Part shown: positions 14,389-14,519 of the stretch, piece by piece
Numbering within the stretch: position 1 is the first letter of the stretch
Layout of the letters: each line of letters opens with the position of its first letter
NCBI GenBank assembly: GCA_031396505.1
Contig: JANNKX010000161.1
Coordinates: forward strand, 1-14,519
Direction: 5' to 3'
DNA: 14,519 nucleotides
From: JAAFHS01 sp031396505
GTDB taxonomy: Bacteria; Pseudomonadota; Alphaproteobacteria; Rhodobacterales; Rhodobacteraceae
Program-made: the position numbers and the translations under genes
The notes under the pieces: model-generated
What the model saw: the letters and a program-made list of their open reading frames with translations, nothing else
What the model was told of the DNA's origin: nothing
The model's database searches: none

Positions 14389-14519
14389 ATGTTGATCCAG
14401 GACCATGACCGGGCGGGCGGCTATTGGGGGGCGATTTATGCCTTCTGTGCGGTCAAGGGGTTGCAGGTTGTAATCGATGGGCCGGTGGGCTGCGAAAACC
14501 TGCCGGTGACAAGTGTCTT
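14389..14519 (+). CDS. bchZ: Chlorophyllide a reductase subunit Z (partial, N-terminus)
   Basis: Only the first 43 codons are present before the right edge. The visible sequence MLIQDHDRAGGYWGAIYAFCAVKGLQVVIDGPVGCENLPVTSV is a strong match to the BchZ N-terminus. Cys35 in GPVGCENLP is a typical conserved cysteine of the nitrogenase-like catalytic subunits. BchZ pairs with BchY and receives electrons from BchX. A G-run at 14377-14382 lies upstream of the ATG as a possible ribosome binding site. It is the fourth enzyme gene of bchCXYZ; the puf operon is expected next. Confidence 0.94.
   Translation, partial: MLIQDHDRAGGYWGAIYAFCAVKGLQVVIDGPVGCENLPVTSV

Noticed and set aside
1..14519. An undescribed multi-gene system in the window
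   Set aside because: Every gene longer than 25 codons is assigned with confidence to bacteriochlorophyll or carotenoid synthesis or to tspO; no unexplained gene cluster, mobile element or array remains.

Overview
The window is a large part of a photosynthesis gene cluster from a purple alphaproteobacterium, most likely of the Rhodobacteraceae (Rhodobacter or the aerobic anoxygenic phototrophs of the Roseobacter group). The sequence is GC-rich. Nearly every base belongs to a recognisable bacteriochlorophyll a (bch) or spheroidene-series carotenoid (crt) gene. The order (bchD-bchI-crtA) / crtI-crtB-tspO / (crtC-crtD) / crtE-crtF / bchC-bchX-bchY-bchZ matches the known Rhodobacter-type layout. 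By that layout bchO should lie beyond the left edge and the puf operon (antenna and reaction centre) beyond the right edge. The assignment to genus is inference from memory of the families; no search was run.

Region by region: 1-2965 is a leftward operon crtA-bchI-bchD with 4-base overlaps, and bchD runs off the left edge. 2966-3082 is a divergent control region. 3083-6145 is the rightward set crtI-crtB-tspO, closed by a perfect inverted repeat at 6149-6186 that probably terminates transcription from both sides. 6189-8569 is the leftward pair crtD-crtC, with an ambiguous crtC start. 8570-8696 is a second divergent control region. 8697-10692 is crtE-crtF, rightward. 10693-10809 is the bchC promoter region. 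10810-14519 is bchC-bchX-(candidate 23-residue ORF)-bchY-bchZ, with bchZ cut by the right edge.

Together the genes cover the carotenoid route CrtE (GGPP), CrtB (phytoene), CrtI (neurosporene), CrtC (1-hydroxy product), CrtD (3,4-desaturation), CrtF (methoxy, spheroidene) and CrtA (spheroidenone). They also supply BchI/BchD of magnesium chelatase, BchXYZ (chlorophyllide a reductase) and BchC (hydroxyethyl dehydrogenase) for bacteriochlorophyll a. TspO is a membrane regulator of pigment genes in Rhodobacter. Each of the three control regions carries exactly two perfect TGT-N12-ACA palindromes, the site of the aerobic repressor PpsR/CrtJ, so the block looks like one oxygen- and light-repressed regulon.

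I see no mobile element, CRISPR array, tRNA or rRNA, and no evidence of an undescribed multi-gene system. Details worth a second look are a possible small protein gene between bchX and bchY, the overprinted crtD/crtC junction, three 11-base tandem repeats with a competing hairpin between bchY and bchZ, and a crtI start with no visible ribosome binding site. No gene-free stretch exceeds 130 bases.
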